This document shows, one piece after another, positions 55,984 through 64,000 of a stretch of 64,000 nucleotides of DNA. Both the position numbers and the translations under genes were made by a program. The notes beneath the pieces are model-generated. The model made no database searches, had not been told where the DNA came from, and saw nothing but the letters and a program-made list of their open reading frames with translations. This stretch comes from Flavobacterium palustre (GTDB lineage Bacteria; Bacteroidota; Bacteroidia; Flavobacteriales; Flavobacteriaceae): the NCBI RefSeq assembly GCF_014639535.1, contig NZ_BMGA01000003.1, positions 372,001 through 436,000 of the forward strand, in the 5' to 3' direction. The first letter of the stretch is position 1. Every line of letters begins with the position of its first letter.

Positions 55984-57675
55984 ATGCCTCACCAACGCAT
56001 TTACAGCTTGTTTTTACTACTTTGCTTAAGTACAATGAGCCTGTTTTCCCAAACAGAAAATCTGCAAAAGCAAACTAAATCTTTGACTCAAAAAGCAACA
56101 GAATTAATGCGGAACGAGAATTACGAAAAATCGCTAATCCTTTCCAGACAAGCATTGAGCCAAGCCATCGCTTTAAAAAACAATGAACTCATTGCTACAT
56201 CTTACAACACAATCGCTGCAAACTTTGATCAATTAGCCGAATATGAAAAAGCTTTATTTTATTATAAAAAGGCACTTATTTACGCTGATAAGACCAACAA
56301 CAATCATCTGAAAAACTGGATTAACAACAATCTGGGAAACATTTATTGTTTTGATAAAAAAGAATACAGTAAAGGAATTTATTATTATAAAAAATCACTG
56401 GAATACAGCACAAAAATTGCCGATTCATCCGAAATTCTTTTTACTAAACTGAATATTAGCTGGGCTTATTTTGATATTGGAAAATACAACAAAGTACTCC
56501 CTTACCTGGAATACATCAACAAATACCATAAAAAACATGGAGACGAGTCAACTATTGTAGCAATAAATATGCTCAATGGCATGTACCATTCTTATGCTAA
56601 TAATTCTCAAAAAGCCTATTTTTATTTTGAAAAAGCAATCGAATCAGGAAAAAAAGGCAGGGAAAAATCGGATTTATCATTTGCGCATCAGGAATATTCT
56701 AAATTTTTATTCAAGATGAAAAAATTCAAAAAAGCCTATGAAAATCTTAATGCCTACAATGAACTCACTGCCAAACTTAATGATGAAGAAAAATTAAGAA
56801 AAATTAATGTTGCCGGTATCAATCTTGAAATTGATGAATACAAAAGAGAAATTGACAACATTAAAACCGAATACAAAACCAACCACCAAATCTTATTAGA
56901 AAGACAATCTAAAAACAAATTAATCAGCATCATCATCATTACAGCATTGCTGCTTTTTATTGTTTTTTCCTATATGTATTTTCAAAACAAACAACTCAAA
57001 CAGACGAACAAACTTAAAGATATTGAAAGTAAAATTCAGGAAAATATTATTACTGCTTCGATTAACGGACAAGAAATGGAGCGCAAAAAAATCGCTTCCT
57101 TTTTACATGATAATATTAGTGCCTTACTCTCTTCAGCGGCTATGCACCTGACTATTTTTTCCACAAAAAATCAAAATAATAGCGAAGAAATCACAAAAAC
57201 CAAAGCCATTCTTATCCAAACTCATTACAAAGTAAGAGATTTATCGCACAGTCTCTTACCTACGCTGTTAGCCCGTTTTGGTTTATTTTATGCGCTAAAT
57301 GATTTATGCGAAATGAATTCCAATTCAACAATTCATTTTCATTACTCCAGTGATGTTTCGGATGCAACGCGCTATAACGAAGACTACGAAATGAAAATGT
57401 ATTTCATTATCAGTGAATTACTAAACAACATTACCAACCACAGTAAAGCCAATAAAGCAAAACTGCATTTAAAAGAAATAAACAAAGAACTGCACATTTT
57501 AGTAAAAGACAACGGCGTAGGATTTGAAATCAACCAATTCCAAACCATAGAAGGATTTGGGTTAAACCAAATCAAAGCCCGAATTAACACCATGAAAGGT
57601 AAGTTTAATATTATTTCCAGACCAAATCAGGGAACTACCATTGAAATTATAGCACCTATTGATTACGAAAGTTAA
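55984..57675 (+). CDS. TPR-containing sensor histidine kinase (HisKA_3 type)
   Basis: This is a 563-residue inner-membrane kinase. Signal peptide or anchor 1-22, periplasmic TPR-like repeats (about 25-285, for example YEKALFYYKKALIYADKTNN), coiled coil (about 275-312), one membrane helix at about 313-334, then the dimerisation/phospho-acceptor helix with His375 (ERKKIASFLHDNISALLSS). The ATPase domain has N-box ELLNNITNHSKA, G1 DNGVGFE and G2 GFGLNQIKARI. The periplasmic TPR sensor plus NarL partner is a common Bacteroidota arrangement. Ligand unknown. Confidence 0.93.
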   Translation: MPHQRIYSLFLLLCLSTMSLFSQTENLQKQTKSLTQKATELMRNENYEKSLILSRQALSQAIALKNNELIATSYNTIAANFDQLAEYEKALFYYKKALIYADKTNNNHLKNWINNNLGNIYCFDKKEYSKGIYYYKKSLEYSTKIADSSEILFTKLNISWAYFDIGKYNKVLPYLEYINKYHKKHGDESTIVAINMLNGMYHSYANNSQKAYFYFEKAIESGKKGREKSDLSFAHQEYSKFLFKMKKFKKAYENLNAYNELTAKLNDEEKLRKINVAGINLEIDEYKREIDNIKTEYKTNHQILLERQSKNKLISIIIITALLLFIVFSYMYFQNKQLKQTNKLKDIESKIQENIITASINGQEMERKKIASFLHDNISALLSSAAMHLTIFSTKNQNNSEEITKTKAILIQTHYKVRDLSHSLLPTLLARFGLFYALNDLCEMNSNSTIHFHYSSDVSDATRYNEDYEMKMYFIISELLNNITNHSKANKAKLHLKEINKELHILVKDNGVGFEINQFQTIEGFGLNQIKARINTMKGKFNIISRPNQGTTIEIIAPIDYES

Positions 57676-58173
57676 TCAGACTCTTTTTTCAATCTCTATA
57701 ATTTCCAAATCTTTAATTTTATCGCCTTCAATCACAAATCGCAACATAGTGCGAACCTGATGAAAACCACTTTTACCACAAGCCCCCGGATTCATGTGCA
57801 AAAGATTGTGTTTTTTATCAAACATCACTTTTAAAATATGCGAATGTCCGCAAATGAACAATTGCGGCGGATTAGCTGTCATTTCGGCTTTCAGAGCAGG
57901 ATTGTATTTTCCGGGGTAACCGCCAATGTGGGTTATCCAAACCGAAACTCCCTCACACATAAAACGATTGTGTAAAGGAAATTCCAAACGCGCCTGAGCA
58001 TCATCGATATTGCCGTAAACAGCCCGCAGCGGCTTGATTTTTTTAATAGTATCTGTCACTACTAAATCACCAATATCGCCTGCGTGCCAAACCTCATCAG
58101 CCTGTTTTACATATTTTAAAATTGCATCGTCAATATGACTGTGCGTATCCGAAAGTAAAAGGATTTTTTTCAT
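57676..58173 (-). CDS. YfcE/MJ0936-type metallophosphoesterase
   Basis: This is a 165-residue cytoplasmic phosphodiesterase-type protein. Metal-ligand motifs in order: LLSDTHSH (Asp9, His11), HAGDIGD (about 30-36), YGNIDD (about 53-58), ITHIGGYPG (about 80-88) and CGHSHILKV (about 108-116). This matches the YfcE subfamily, whose members hydrolyse phosphodiesters with Mn. Natural substrate unknown. It converges on the kinase gene, with stop codons directly adjacent and no terminator. Confidence 0.93.
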   Translation of the reverse strand: MKKILLLSDTHSHIDDAILKYVKQADEVWHAGDIGDLVVTDTIKKIKPLRAVYGNIDDAQARLEFPLHNRFMCEGVSVWITHIGGYPGKYNPALKAEMTANPPQLFICGHSHILKVMFDKKHNLLHMNPGACGKSGFHQVRTMLRFVIEGDKIKDLEIIEIEKRV

Positions 58174-58282
58174 TGCTGCGAAAAGTAGTTCAAGAATTAG
58201 ACAACAAAGTTATCATATTACAATGGAGATTAAGCTTCTTAGTTTTAGGATTTTTTAAACAACAACTAAGATAAAACTTTGT

Positions 58283-58290
58283 AAATTTGT
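58283..58290 (+). promoter_or_regulatory. -7 element of truA promoter
   Basis: TAAATTTG lies 66 bases before the TTG start. The leader contains a family E tract. Confidence 0.4.
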
Positions 58291-58319
58291 CCATATTAAT
58301 TTTTCAATGAACATTCGCA

Positions 58320-58352
58320 GCTTTGCTGACTGAACACTGATTACTGAACACT
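58320..58352. repeat. Family E CTG-phased repeat in truA leader
   Basis: GCTGACTGAACACTGATTAC then TGAACACTAG: phased CTGAACACTG units directly before the truA start. Confidence 0.6.
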
Positions 58353-58356
58353 AGCC

Positions 58357-59091
58357 TTGAGATATTTTATAAAATTAGCTTACAACGGAACTCCTTATCA
58401 TGGTTGGCAAATTCAGCCTAATGCACCTTCAGTACAACAAACACTCAACAAGGCTTTTTCGGTTTTATTAAATGCTGAAATCAACTTAATGGGCGCAGGA
58501 CGCACAGATACCGGTGTTCATGCCAGAGAAATGTATGCTCATTTTGATTTTGAAACTGCTTTTGATATTCCAAAATTAGTTTACAAACTCAATTCCTATC
58601 TTCCTAAAGATATTGTTATTTATGGAATTTTTCCCGTTGCCGACGATGCGCACACACGTTTTGATGCCACTAAGCGAACTTATGAATACCATATCAATAG
58701 TTACAAAGATGCTTTTTTACAGGAGCAAAGTTGGTATTTCAGTCAAAATCTAGATGTGGATTTAATGGATGAAGCCGCAAAACTATTATTCAACCACACT
58801 GATTTTCAATGTTTCTCTAAGGTAAATACTGATGTGAATACATTTGATTGTACTATTTTTGAAGCACATTGGAAAAAAGAAGGAAACAAATTGATTTTTA
58901 CCATTTCGGCCAATCGTTTTTTGAGAAATATGGTACGCTCCATTGTAGGAACATTGATTAATATTGGTTTACACAAAATAACTTTAGCCGATTTTAATGC
59001 TATTATCGAAAGCAAAAGCAGAGAAAAAGCCGGTTTTTCGGTACCAGCTCACGGATTGTATTTAACTAAAATTGAATATCCTTATTTATAA
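58357..59091 (+). CDS. truA: tRNA pseudouridine synthase A
   Basis: This enzyme makes pseudouridine at tRNA positions 38-40. The 244 residues start at TTG 58357 (read as MRYFIKLAYNGTPYHGWQIQPN). An in-frame stop five bases upstream and the match of the first residues to the family leave no other choice. The catalytic Asp51 is in GAGRTDTGVHA. Further motifs are HTRFDATKRTYEYHI, RFLRNMVRSIVGTLI and the C-terminal AHGLYLTKIEYP. The leader carries a repeat tract. Confidence 0.96.
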   Translation: MRYFIKLAYNGTPYHGWQIQPNAPSVQQTLNKAFSVLLNAEINLMGAGRTDTGVHAREMYAHFDFETAFDIPKLVYKLNSYLPKDIVIYGIFPVADDAHTRFDATKRTYEYHINSYKDAFLQEQSWYFSQNLDVDLMDEAAKLLFNHTDFQCFSKVNTDVNTFDCTIFEAHWKKEGNKLIFTISANRFLRNMVRSIVGTLINIGLHKITLADFNAIIESKSREKAGFSVPAHGLYLTKIEYPYL

Positions 59092-59103
59092 AGGATTGAT
59101 TTT

Positions 59104-59127
59104 TGACATTGCAATTGTTATTGACAT
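59104..59127. repeat. Family F ATTG-phased repeat, second tract
   Basis: GACATTGCAATTGTTATTGAC, as at 15001-15056. Confidence 0.5.
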
Positions 59128-59171
59128 TTTTTTAAAAAATTGAAATTACAGGATAAAGCTCCTAAAAATAT

Positions 59172-60926
59172 ATGAAAGCAAAAGCATTTGACACCCGATT
59201 ATTCAAACGAATATTACAATATACAAAACCCTATCAATGGCGTTTTAACGGTGTGATAATTTACGCCATTTCCTTGTCGATTTTTGCGGCATTACGTCCC
59301 TATTTATTAAAAAGAACCGTGGATGATTATATCCAGACCGAAGATGCTCAGGGACTTTTGTTTTACATCAGTTTAATGGGAATTGTACTTTTGTTAGAGG
59401 TTTTTTCCCAATTTTACTTTGTGTATTGGGCCAACTGGCTGGGACAGGATATCGTAAAAGACATTCGAATTAAATTATTCAAACACATTCTAAGCTTCCG
59501 AATGAAATATTTCGACCTGGTTCCGGTTGGGCAACTCGTAACCCGTTCGGTTTCTGACATTGAATCTATTGCCCGTATTTTCAGCCAGGGTCTGTTCATG
59601 ATTATCAGTGACCTGATGAAAATGGTCGTGGTGCTTATCTTTATGTTTTACATGAACTGGAAACTAACCTGGATTGTGATTATTGCGATGCCAATTTTAG
59701 TTTTTATTACCCGAATTTTCCAACGCAAAATGCAGATTGCCTTTGAAGAAGTGCGTACGCAAATTGCCAACATGAACACCTTTGTACAGGAACGTGTTAC
59801 CGGAATGAAAATTGTACAATTGTTTAACCGGGAAGAAATTGAATCGGAAAAATTCAAAGACATTAACGAAAAACATCAAAACGCCTGGATAAAAACCATT
59901 CTTTACAACTCCATCTTCTTCCCTATTGCCGATATTATTTCGTCGTTAACACTGGGATTTATTGTGTTGTATGGTGGAATTAAAATTTTAAACGGAGACA
60001 ATTTCACCACATTTGGAGATTTGTTTTCCTACACTATGTTCATTGGAATGCTGTTCAATCCTTTGCGTCAAATAGCCGATAAATTCAACGAGATGCAACT
60101 GGGAATGATTGCCGCCAACCGTGTTTTTGAAATCATTGACACCCAAGATCAAATTCAGGACAATGGAACAATAGAAGCTCCGGTATTTAATGGAAATATC
60201 ACTTTCAAAGACGTTCGTTTTAGTTATATTGAGAATGAAGAAGTCATCAAAGGTATTGATTTGGATGTCAATTCGGGCGAAACCATAGCCATTGTAGGTT
60301 CAACCGGAGCTGGAAAATCTACAATTATCAACTTATTGAATCGTTTTTACGAAATAAAAAGCGGCACCATTTGCATTGACAACGAAAATATCGAAAATTA
60401 TACTTTGAGTTCGCTTCGAAAACAAATTGCAATTGTTTTACAGGATGTTTTCTTATTTGCTGATACTATTTACAATAATATTACGCTCAATAATCCTGAA
60501 ATTACCAGAGAGAAAGTTTATGCAGCCGCCAAAGAAATAGGCGTTCACAACTTTATTATGAGTCTTCCTGACAATTATGATTTTGACGTGAAAGAACGCG
60601 GTGTGATGTTATCTTCCGGTCAACGCCAACTGATTGCTTTTTTAAGAGCTTATGTGAGTAATCCAAGTATTTTAATTTTGGACGAAGCCACCTCATCTAT
60701 TGATACCTATTCCGAAGAATTGATTCAGCGCGCTACCGAAACCATTACCAAAGGAAGAACTTCCATTGTTATTGCGCACCGCCTGGCTACTATTGTCAAT
60801 GCTGATAAAATTGTGGTTATGGACAAAGGTTTAATCGTAGAAGAAGGAACGCATCAGGAACTCATCAATAAAGAATCCGGATACTATAAAAACTTATACG
60901 ATTCTCAATTTTCATTAGCTGAATAA
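59172..60926 (+). CDS. ABC exporter half-transporter with altered signature (MdlB/YheH-like)
   Basis: This is a 584-residue inner-membrane exporter half: transmembrane domain (about 20-315), then the ATPase with Walker A GSTGAGKST (376-384), Q-loop VLQDVF, signature LSSGQ (480-484, Ser in place of the first Gly), and Walker B LILDEATSSID with intact catalytic Glu505. A normal Glu plus an altered signature is the mark of the MdlB/YheH-type subunit of heterodimeric exporters. The complementary half is at 8870-10630. The next gene, 6 bases on, is a FecE-like ATPase. Confidence 0.9.
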   Translation: MKAKAFDTRLFKRILQYTKPYQWRFNGVIIYAISLSIFAALRPYLLKRTVDDYIQTEDAQGLLFYISLMGIVLLLEVFSQFYFVYWANWLGQDIVKDIRIKLFKHILSFRMKYFDLVPVGQLVTRSVSDIESIARIFSQGLFMIISDLMKMVVVLIFMFYMNWKLTWIVIIAMPILVFITRIFQRKMQIAFEEVRTQIANMNTFVQERVTGMKIVQLFNREEIESEKFKDINEKHQNAWIKTILYNSIFFPIADIISSLTLGFIVLYGGIKILNGDNFTTFGDLFSYTMFIGMLFNPLRQIADKFNEMQLGMIAANRVFEIIDTQDQIQDNGTIEAPVFNGNITFKDVRFSYIENEEVIKGIDLDVNSGETIAIVGSTGAGKSTIINLLNRFYEIKSGTICIDNENIENYTLSSLRKQIAIVLQDVFLFADTIYNNITLNNPEITREKVYAAAKEIGVHNFIMSLPDNYDFDVKERGVMLSSGQRQLIAFLRAYVSNPSILILDEATSSIDTYSEELIQRATETITKGRTSIVIAHRLATIVNADKIVVMDKGLIVEEGTHQELINKESGYYKNLYDSQFSLAE

Positions 60927-60932
60927 TTCCAA

Positions 60933-61718
60933 ATGAACCATCCTGATATCATATTACAAGCCAACCAAATCAGCATTGGTTATACCCACAAGAAAGAACA
61001 AAATATTGTGGCTTCCAATATTGAGCTGCAATTGAAAAAAGGGAAACTCATTGCCTTAATTGGTGCCAACGGTATCGGAAAGTCAACCCTATTGCGCACC
61101 ATTACCGGAATACAAAAAACAATTTCCGGAACTGTTTTATTAAATGGAAAAAATATCCACGAGATGAATGCTTTGGCTTTAGCCAAAAATTTAAGTGTAG
61201 TTTTAACCGAAAAATTACCGCCAAGCAATCTAACCGTTTTCGAATTAGTCGCTCTGGGCAGACAGCCTTATACCAACTGGATTGGTACATTATCTGACGA
61301 AGATATTGAAAAAGTAAATCAGGCTTTGGTGCTTACGCAAATTGAACATTTGGCTGACAAAAAGCATTTTGAAATCAGCGACGGACAATTACAAAAAGTA
61401 TTAGTAGCAAGAGCTTTGGCACAGGACACTTCGTTAATTATTCTGGATGAACCTACCACACACCTTGATTTATTGCATAAAGTGGCTTTGTTTAAACTCC
61501 TGAAAAAACTCACTCAGGAAACCCAAAAGTGCATTCTTTTTTCGACTCATGATATTGATATGGCAATCCAATTGAGTGACGAAATGATAATTATGACTCC
61601 TGAAATGATAATTCAGGATCAACCTTGTAATTTAATTTCAAAAGGAAGTTTCAATACTTTATTCAAAGACGAACATATTGTTTTTGACGAAACAAAAGGG
61701 AAGTTTGTGATTTCTTAG
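60933..61718 (+). CDS. FecE/FhuC-like ABC transporter ATP-binding protein
   Basis: This is a 261-residue ATPase of the iron-siderophore/cobalamin importer type. Walker A is GANGIGKST (about 48-56). A Q-loop region lies near VVLTEKLPPSNLTVFELVALGRQPYTNW, where VALGRxPY is typical of FecE/FhuC/BtuD. The signature is altered to ISDGQLQKVLVARALAQ, Walker B is LIILDEPTTHLD and the switch is STHDID. No permease or binding protein is in the window. It is co-transcribed with the exporter half before it, which may be coincidental. Confidence 0.9.
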   Translation: MNHPDIILQANQISIGYTHKKEQNIVASNIELQLKKGKLIALIGANGIGKSTLLRTITGIQKTISGTVLLNGKNIHEMNALALAKNLSVVLTEKLPPSNLTVFELVALGRQPYTNWIGTLSDEDIEKVNQALVLTQIEHLADKKHFEISDGQLQKVLVARALAQDTSLIILDEPTTHLDLLHKVALFKLLKKLTQETQKCILFSTHDIDMAIQLSDEMIIMTPEMIIQDQPCNLISKGSFNTLFKDEHIVFDETKGKFVIS

Positions 61719-61722
61719 CTCT

Positions 61723-61762
61723 TAACCACAAAGTACACAAAGACTTTCGCAAAGCTCACTAA
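61723..61762. repeat. Family B repeat unit
   Basis: AACCACAAAGTACACAAAGAC then TTTCGCAAAGCTCACTAA, right after the FecE-like gene stop. Confidence 0.65.
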
Positions 61763-61801
61763 ATAATTATGAAAAATCAGGTTAGCAATTAGTGCCAATT
61801 T

Positions 61802-61855
61802 CAACCTCAAAGATTGTAAAAAAATAATTCGTGTCCCGATAGCTATCGGGATTGC
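61802..61855. repeat. Repeat with palindrome TCCCGATAGCTATCGGGA, copy 1
   Basis: CTCAAAGATT...AATAATTCGTG is followed by an 18-base perfect palindrome (61834-61851). The whole 50-base block recurs at 63237-63285. Confidence 0.75.
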
Positions 61856-61869
61856 AGTATTTTTTTTTT

Positions 61870-61907
61870 ACCGCAAAGAGCACAAAGCTTTCGCAAAGTT
61901 CACTAAG
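61870..61907. repeat. Family B repeat unit
   Basis: ACCGCAAAGAGCACAAAGC then TTTCGCAAAGTTCACTAAG. Confidence 0.65.
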
Positions 61908-61920
61908 AAATCTAAATTCG

Positions 61921-61996
61921 GCCAACTGCTACTGCCTTCTGAAATCTGCTAACTGAATACTGAACACTGCTTTCTAAATTCTGCCAACCGCTAACT
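61921..61996. repeat. Family E CTG-phased repeat running into trmL 3' end
   Basis: Units CTGCTAACTGAATACTGAAC, CACTGCTTTC, AATTCTGCCAACCGC cross the trmL stop (61974) and supply its last codons. Confidence 0.65.
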
Positions 61997-62438
61997 GCCT
62001 CTTTGCTTCACCCACTACAAAAGCAACTGAATTAGCAATATTAAAACTTCTAATTTTATTTGACATCGGTATTGTCAATTGATTCTTTTTTTCGAACAAA
62101 GCCATAAATTCGGGACTCAAACCCACACTTTCTTTACCAAAAACCAACCAGTCTCCATCCTGAAATTCGTTCTCCAAATACGATTTTTCGGCATGAGAAC
62201 TCATCAAAAAAACTCGTGATGTATCAGGAATCTGTTCCAACCATTCCGCTACATTTTGATATTCGGTAACGTTAAGATGCACCCAATAATCCAAACCGGA
62301 ACGTTTTAAATTCTTATCATTAATAACAAATCCAAACGGATGAATCAAATGCAAACGGCTTTCGGTTCCAACGCACAAACGGCCAATATTTCCGGTGTTA
62401 TTAGGGATTTCAGGTTCTACTAAAACGATATTTAACAT
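61974..62438 (-). CDS. trmL: tRNA (cytidine/uridine-34-2'-O)-methyltransferase
   Basis: This small SPOUT methyltransferase modifies the wobble ribose of tRNA-Leu. The 154 residues carry the three knot motifs: EPEIPNNTGNIGRLC (about 8-22), LVFGKESVGLSPEF (about 98-111) and MSNKIRSFNIANSVAFVVGEAKRQ (about 125-148). The last residues LAVGRI are encoded by the family E repeat, so the native C-terminus seems to have been overwritten. It begins 9 bases after the pseudouridine synthase stop, so the two RNA-modification genes form an operon. Confidence 0.94.
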   Translation of the reverse strand: MLNIVLVEPEIPNNTGNIGRLCVGTESRLHLIHPFGFVINDKNLKRSGLDYWVHLNVTEYQNVAEWLEQIPDTSRVFLMSSHAEKSYLENEFQDGDWLVFGKESVGLSPEFMALFEKKNQLTIPMSNKIRSFNIANSVAFVVGEAKRQLAVGRI

Positions 62439-62447
62439 TCTTATTTT

Positions 62448-63029
62448 TTATAATTGATTATTGATATTAAAATCTTCGACTTCCTTTACTTCTCCAGCCT
62501 GTAAATTATCTAAATGAACATTTCCCACACGAACACGCACCAGACGCAAAGTAGGAAACCCGACAGCTGCAGTCATTTTTCGTACCTGACGAAATTTCCC
62601 CTCATTGACTGTTATCGAAGCCCAGGAAGTAGGTCCATGACGTTCATCTCTTATTTTTCTTCCTCTGATTCCAAATTCGGGAATTTCATGAATCAATCGT
62701 GCCTCACAAGGTTTCGTTTTATATTTTCCGCCTTTAAAACCTATTGTAACTCCCTTTTTCAGTTCTTCTATGGCTTCCTGCGTAATAATACCATCTACCT
62801 GAACATAATATTCTTTGTCCACTTTTTTGGAACGAACAAGTTCACTCATCTTTCCATCAGTAGTAAGCAATAGTAATCCCTCGGAATCTTCATCTAAACG
62901 ACCGATTGCCATAGTACCTTCAGGAAAATGATACAATTCGCCTAAAAGCCTCTTTTTACGCTTCAATTCGTATATAAACTGACTCAGATAACCATAAGGC
63001 TTGTGAAGAATAAAATGCTGATGCGGCAT
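62448..63029 (-). CDS. RluE-like pseudouridine synthase (RsuA family)
   Basis: This is a 193-residue RNA modification enzyme. ATG 63029 (MPHQHFILHKPYGYLSQF) is used; a -7 box lies in the longer frame. The catalytic motif is GRLDEDSEGLLLLTTDG with the active Asp. Then come RSKKVDKEYYVQVDG and the C-terminal FRQVRKMTAAVGFPTLRLVRVRVG. It lacks an S4 domain, as does RluE (23S U2457). Target position is inferred from size and architecture. Upstream gene of an operon with trmL. Confidence 0.93.
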   Translation of the reverse strand: MPHQHFILHKPYGYLSQFIYELKRKKRLLGELYHFPEGTMAIGRLDEDSEGLLLLTTDGKMSELVRSKKVDKEYYVQVDGIITQEAIEELKKGVTIGFKGGKYKTKPCEARLIHEIPEFGIRGRKIRDERHGPTSWASITVNEGKFRQVRKMTAAVGFPTLRLVRVRVGNVHLDNLQAGEVKEVEDFNINNQL

Positions 63030-63049
63030 AACTGAAAGTGAAATTTGCG

Positions 63050-63057
63050 CAAAAATA
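63050..63057 (-). promoter_or_regulatory. -7 element of RluE-like/trmL operon
   Basis: The minus strand reads TATTTTTG, 20 bases before the ATG. Confidence 0.55.
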
Positions 63058-63102
63058 CACAAATAGCAGCAGTCTTACAGCTTTTCGATTCGAATAAAAG
63101 TT

Positions 63103-63143
63103 TAACCACAAAGGGCACAAAGATTTCCGCAAACGTCACTAAG
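63103..63143. repeat. Family B repeat unit
   Basis: AACCACAAAGGGCACAAAG then ATTTCCGCAAACGTCACTAAG. Confidence 0.65.
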
Positions 63144-63236
63144 TTTTTTTTATAACACGACGATTATAAAAATAATTTGCGACCCGAGCGATAGCGAACA
63201 GGCGAAGCAATTTGCGGTTATTTCTTAATAACAAAG

Positions 63237-63285
63237 ACCTCAAAGATTTAAAAAATAATCGTGTCCCGATAGCTATCGGGATTGT
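63237..63285. repeat. Repeat with palindrome TCCCGATAGCTATCGGGA, copy 2
   Basis: Same block as 61802-61855, palindrome at 63264-63281. It is followed by partial family A units (GTGGCTAAAAAG, TTCGTGGCTAAAA). Confidence 0.75.
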
Positions 63286-63319
63286 GGCTAAAAAGTCTGC
63301 TAATTCGTGGCTAAAAAAA

Positions 63320-64000
63320 CTAAAAAGAAACATTCACCCCAAAATTCAAAATCAGCTGAAACTGATTGAAATTTTGATTTTGAGCAGGCTGAGTGTAATA
63401 ATTCATTCCGGGTTCTACAAAAACTTTTGTTTTTTTAAACAATTCATATTGCAATGTACTGCTCAGAACTGTTCCAAAAATAACTTCATTAATATCCTGA
63501 TTTTCCCCTATCGAATTGTTATCTAACAAGACTTTATTCGAAATTGCTCTCCCCACAAAACCTCCGGTATTCATGTTTATACGTGTTTTCCCTTTGTTTA
63601 AAACAGCATAGGAAATCTCCATTGGAATTTCCAAATATTCCAGTTGTTGAGATAAATTTCCGGTTTCATAAAAACTGGTACTGCTAAAAACATTTTTAGA
63701 ATTATCGGCTGTCTTTGGAATAAACAAATAATTGGTATTGTTCACAATTGTACCTTTTGGCTGCGGCGCATTCAAAGGTTCTTTAGCTATACTAACCAAA
63801 CTTTTAGCCGAATTAACATAAGAAACATTTGCCAGCTGTTGTCCCAATTCACTCACTTTTAAACCGGTGCTTACCGTCCAGCGGCGATTGAGTTTATAAT
63901 TTGTTTTCACTCCGTAGCTGTGTCCTCTTTGAGATTCAATTGTATTTCCCAAGGATTTTTGATTCTTTATATTTTGCGAATTGTTGATTCCTGCAAAAAG
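63320..64000 (-). CDS. Outer-membrane beta-barrel-type protein, N-terminus cut by window edge
   Basis: The frame is open from the right edge (227 codons in view) and ends at 63320. The visible part starts in-frame with LFAGINNSQNIKNQ, so the true start is outside; TTG 63952 is not the start. Alternating hydrophobic strands (NYKLNRRWTVSTGLKVSELGQQL, EYLEIPMEISYAVLNKGKTRINMNTGGFVG) and the C-terminal FQLILNFGVNVSF with terminal Phe are typical of an outer-membrane barrel of the porin/OmpA-like PF13568 kind. Function unknown. Confidence 0.75.
   Translation of the reverse strand, partial: LFAGINNSQNIKNQKSLGNTIESQRGHSYGVKTNYKLNRRWTVSTGLKVSELGQQLANVSYVNSAKSLVSIAKEPLNAPQPKGTIVNNTNYLFIPKTADNSKNVFSSTSFYETGNLSQQLEYLEIPMEISYAVLNKGKTRINMNTGGFVGRAISNKVLLDNNSIGENQDINEVIFGTVLSSTLQYELFKKTKVFVEPGMNYYTQPAQNQNFNQFQLILNFGVNVSF

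Overview
The window looks like a chromosomal segment of a Flavobacterium-type member of the Bacteroidota. The DNA is AT-rich and many genes are preceded by the Bacteroidota -7 motif TAnnTTTG, with few Shine-Dalgarno sequences. The gene families are typical of the group: TonB-dependent receptors, DUF5723, DUF4249, DUF4293, PUR/DUF3276, PafA phosphatase, a cyclophilin-FKBP fusion, a monomeric isocitrate dehydrogenase and a long NusB. No rRNA, tRNA, CRISPR array, transposase or prophage was seen. Most of the window is housekeeping. Accessory interest lies in surface and transport loci, small secreted proteins and a dense set of structured intergenic repeats.

Layout. 0-3.7 kb (minus): a truncated DUF5723 outer-membrane protein translationally coupled to a lipoprotein, HMG-CoA lyase and pyrD. 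4-8.6 kb: a secreted coiled-coil protein, DUF1003, pepT, a lysine-rich protein, and nusB-yajC on the minus strand. 8.9-13.1 kb: an ABC exporter half, a PUR protein, a sulfurtransferase, csaA and a thioredoxin-like protein. 13.4-18.9 kb: a GreA/GreB-C-like protein, the dual immunophilin, trmD, rplS and icd. 19.2-21.3 kb: a TetR-small protein-MFS operon with a likely operator. 21.4-24.6 kb: a TonB receptor with its DUF4249 lipoprotein. 24.9-30.6 kb: thiamine pyrophosphokinase, rlmF, a DUF1593 protein and uvrB. 31.4-33.9 kb: dipeptide epimerase, a BioF-like PLP enzyme and DUF1456. 34-36.5 kb (minus): two paralogous small secreted proteins and sucC. 36.9-44.3 kb: gltB-gltD and lysA. 44.4-51.2 kb: pafA, a secreted alpha/beta hydrolase, a siderophore-type TonB receptor with a strong promoter and operator-like palindrome, and a Tat-type dienelactone hydrolase. 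51.4-59.1 kb: an rRNA m5C methyltransferase, rho with an Asn/Gln-rich disordered region, DUF4293, a response regulator with a TPR histidine kinase, a phosphoesterase and truA. 59.2-64 kb: a second ABC exporter half, a FecE-like ATPase, trmL, an RluE-like pseudouridine synthase and a truncated outer-membrane barrel protein.

The most notable observations follow. (1) The two ABC exporters, 48 kb apart, carry complementary degenerate motifs (Asp in place of the catalytic Glu in one, LSSGQ in the other). This is the signature of an MdlAB/YheIH-type heterodimer encoded at separate loci. (2) Three copies of a roughly 170-bp double-hairpin element occur in which the apical loop sequence changes but pairing is kept. 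A 198-bp element with terminal inverted repeats and several other repeat families are also present, one of which encodes the last codons of trmL. (3) An AT-rich inverted repeat abuts a consensus promoter of the siderophore-type receptor, and a TetR palindrome sits inside its own promoter. (4) Rho carries an Asn/Gln-rich tract, and the HMG-CoA lyase gene appears leaderless. No unambiguous, wholly new multi-gene system was found. The repeats and the split exporter are the best candidates for follow-up.
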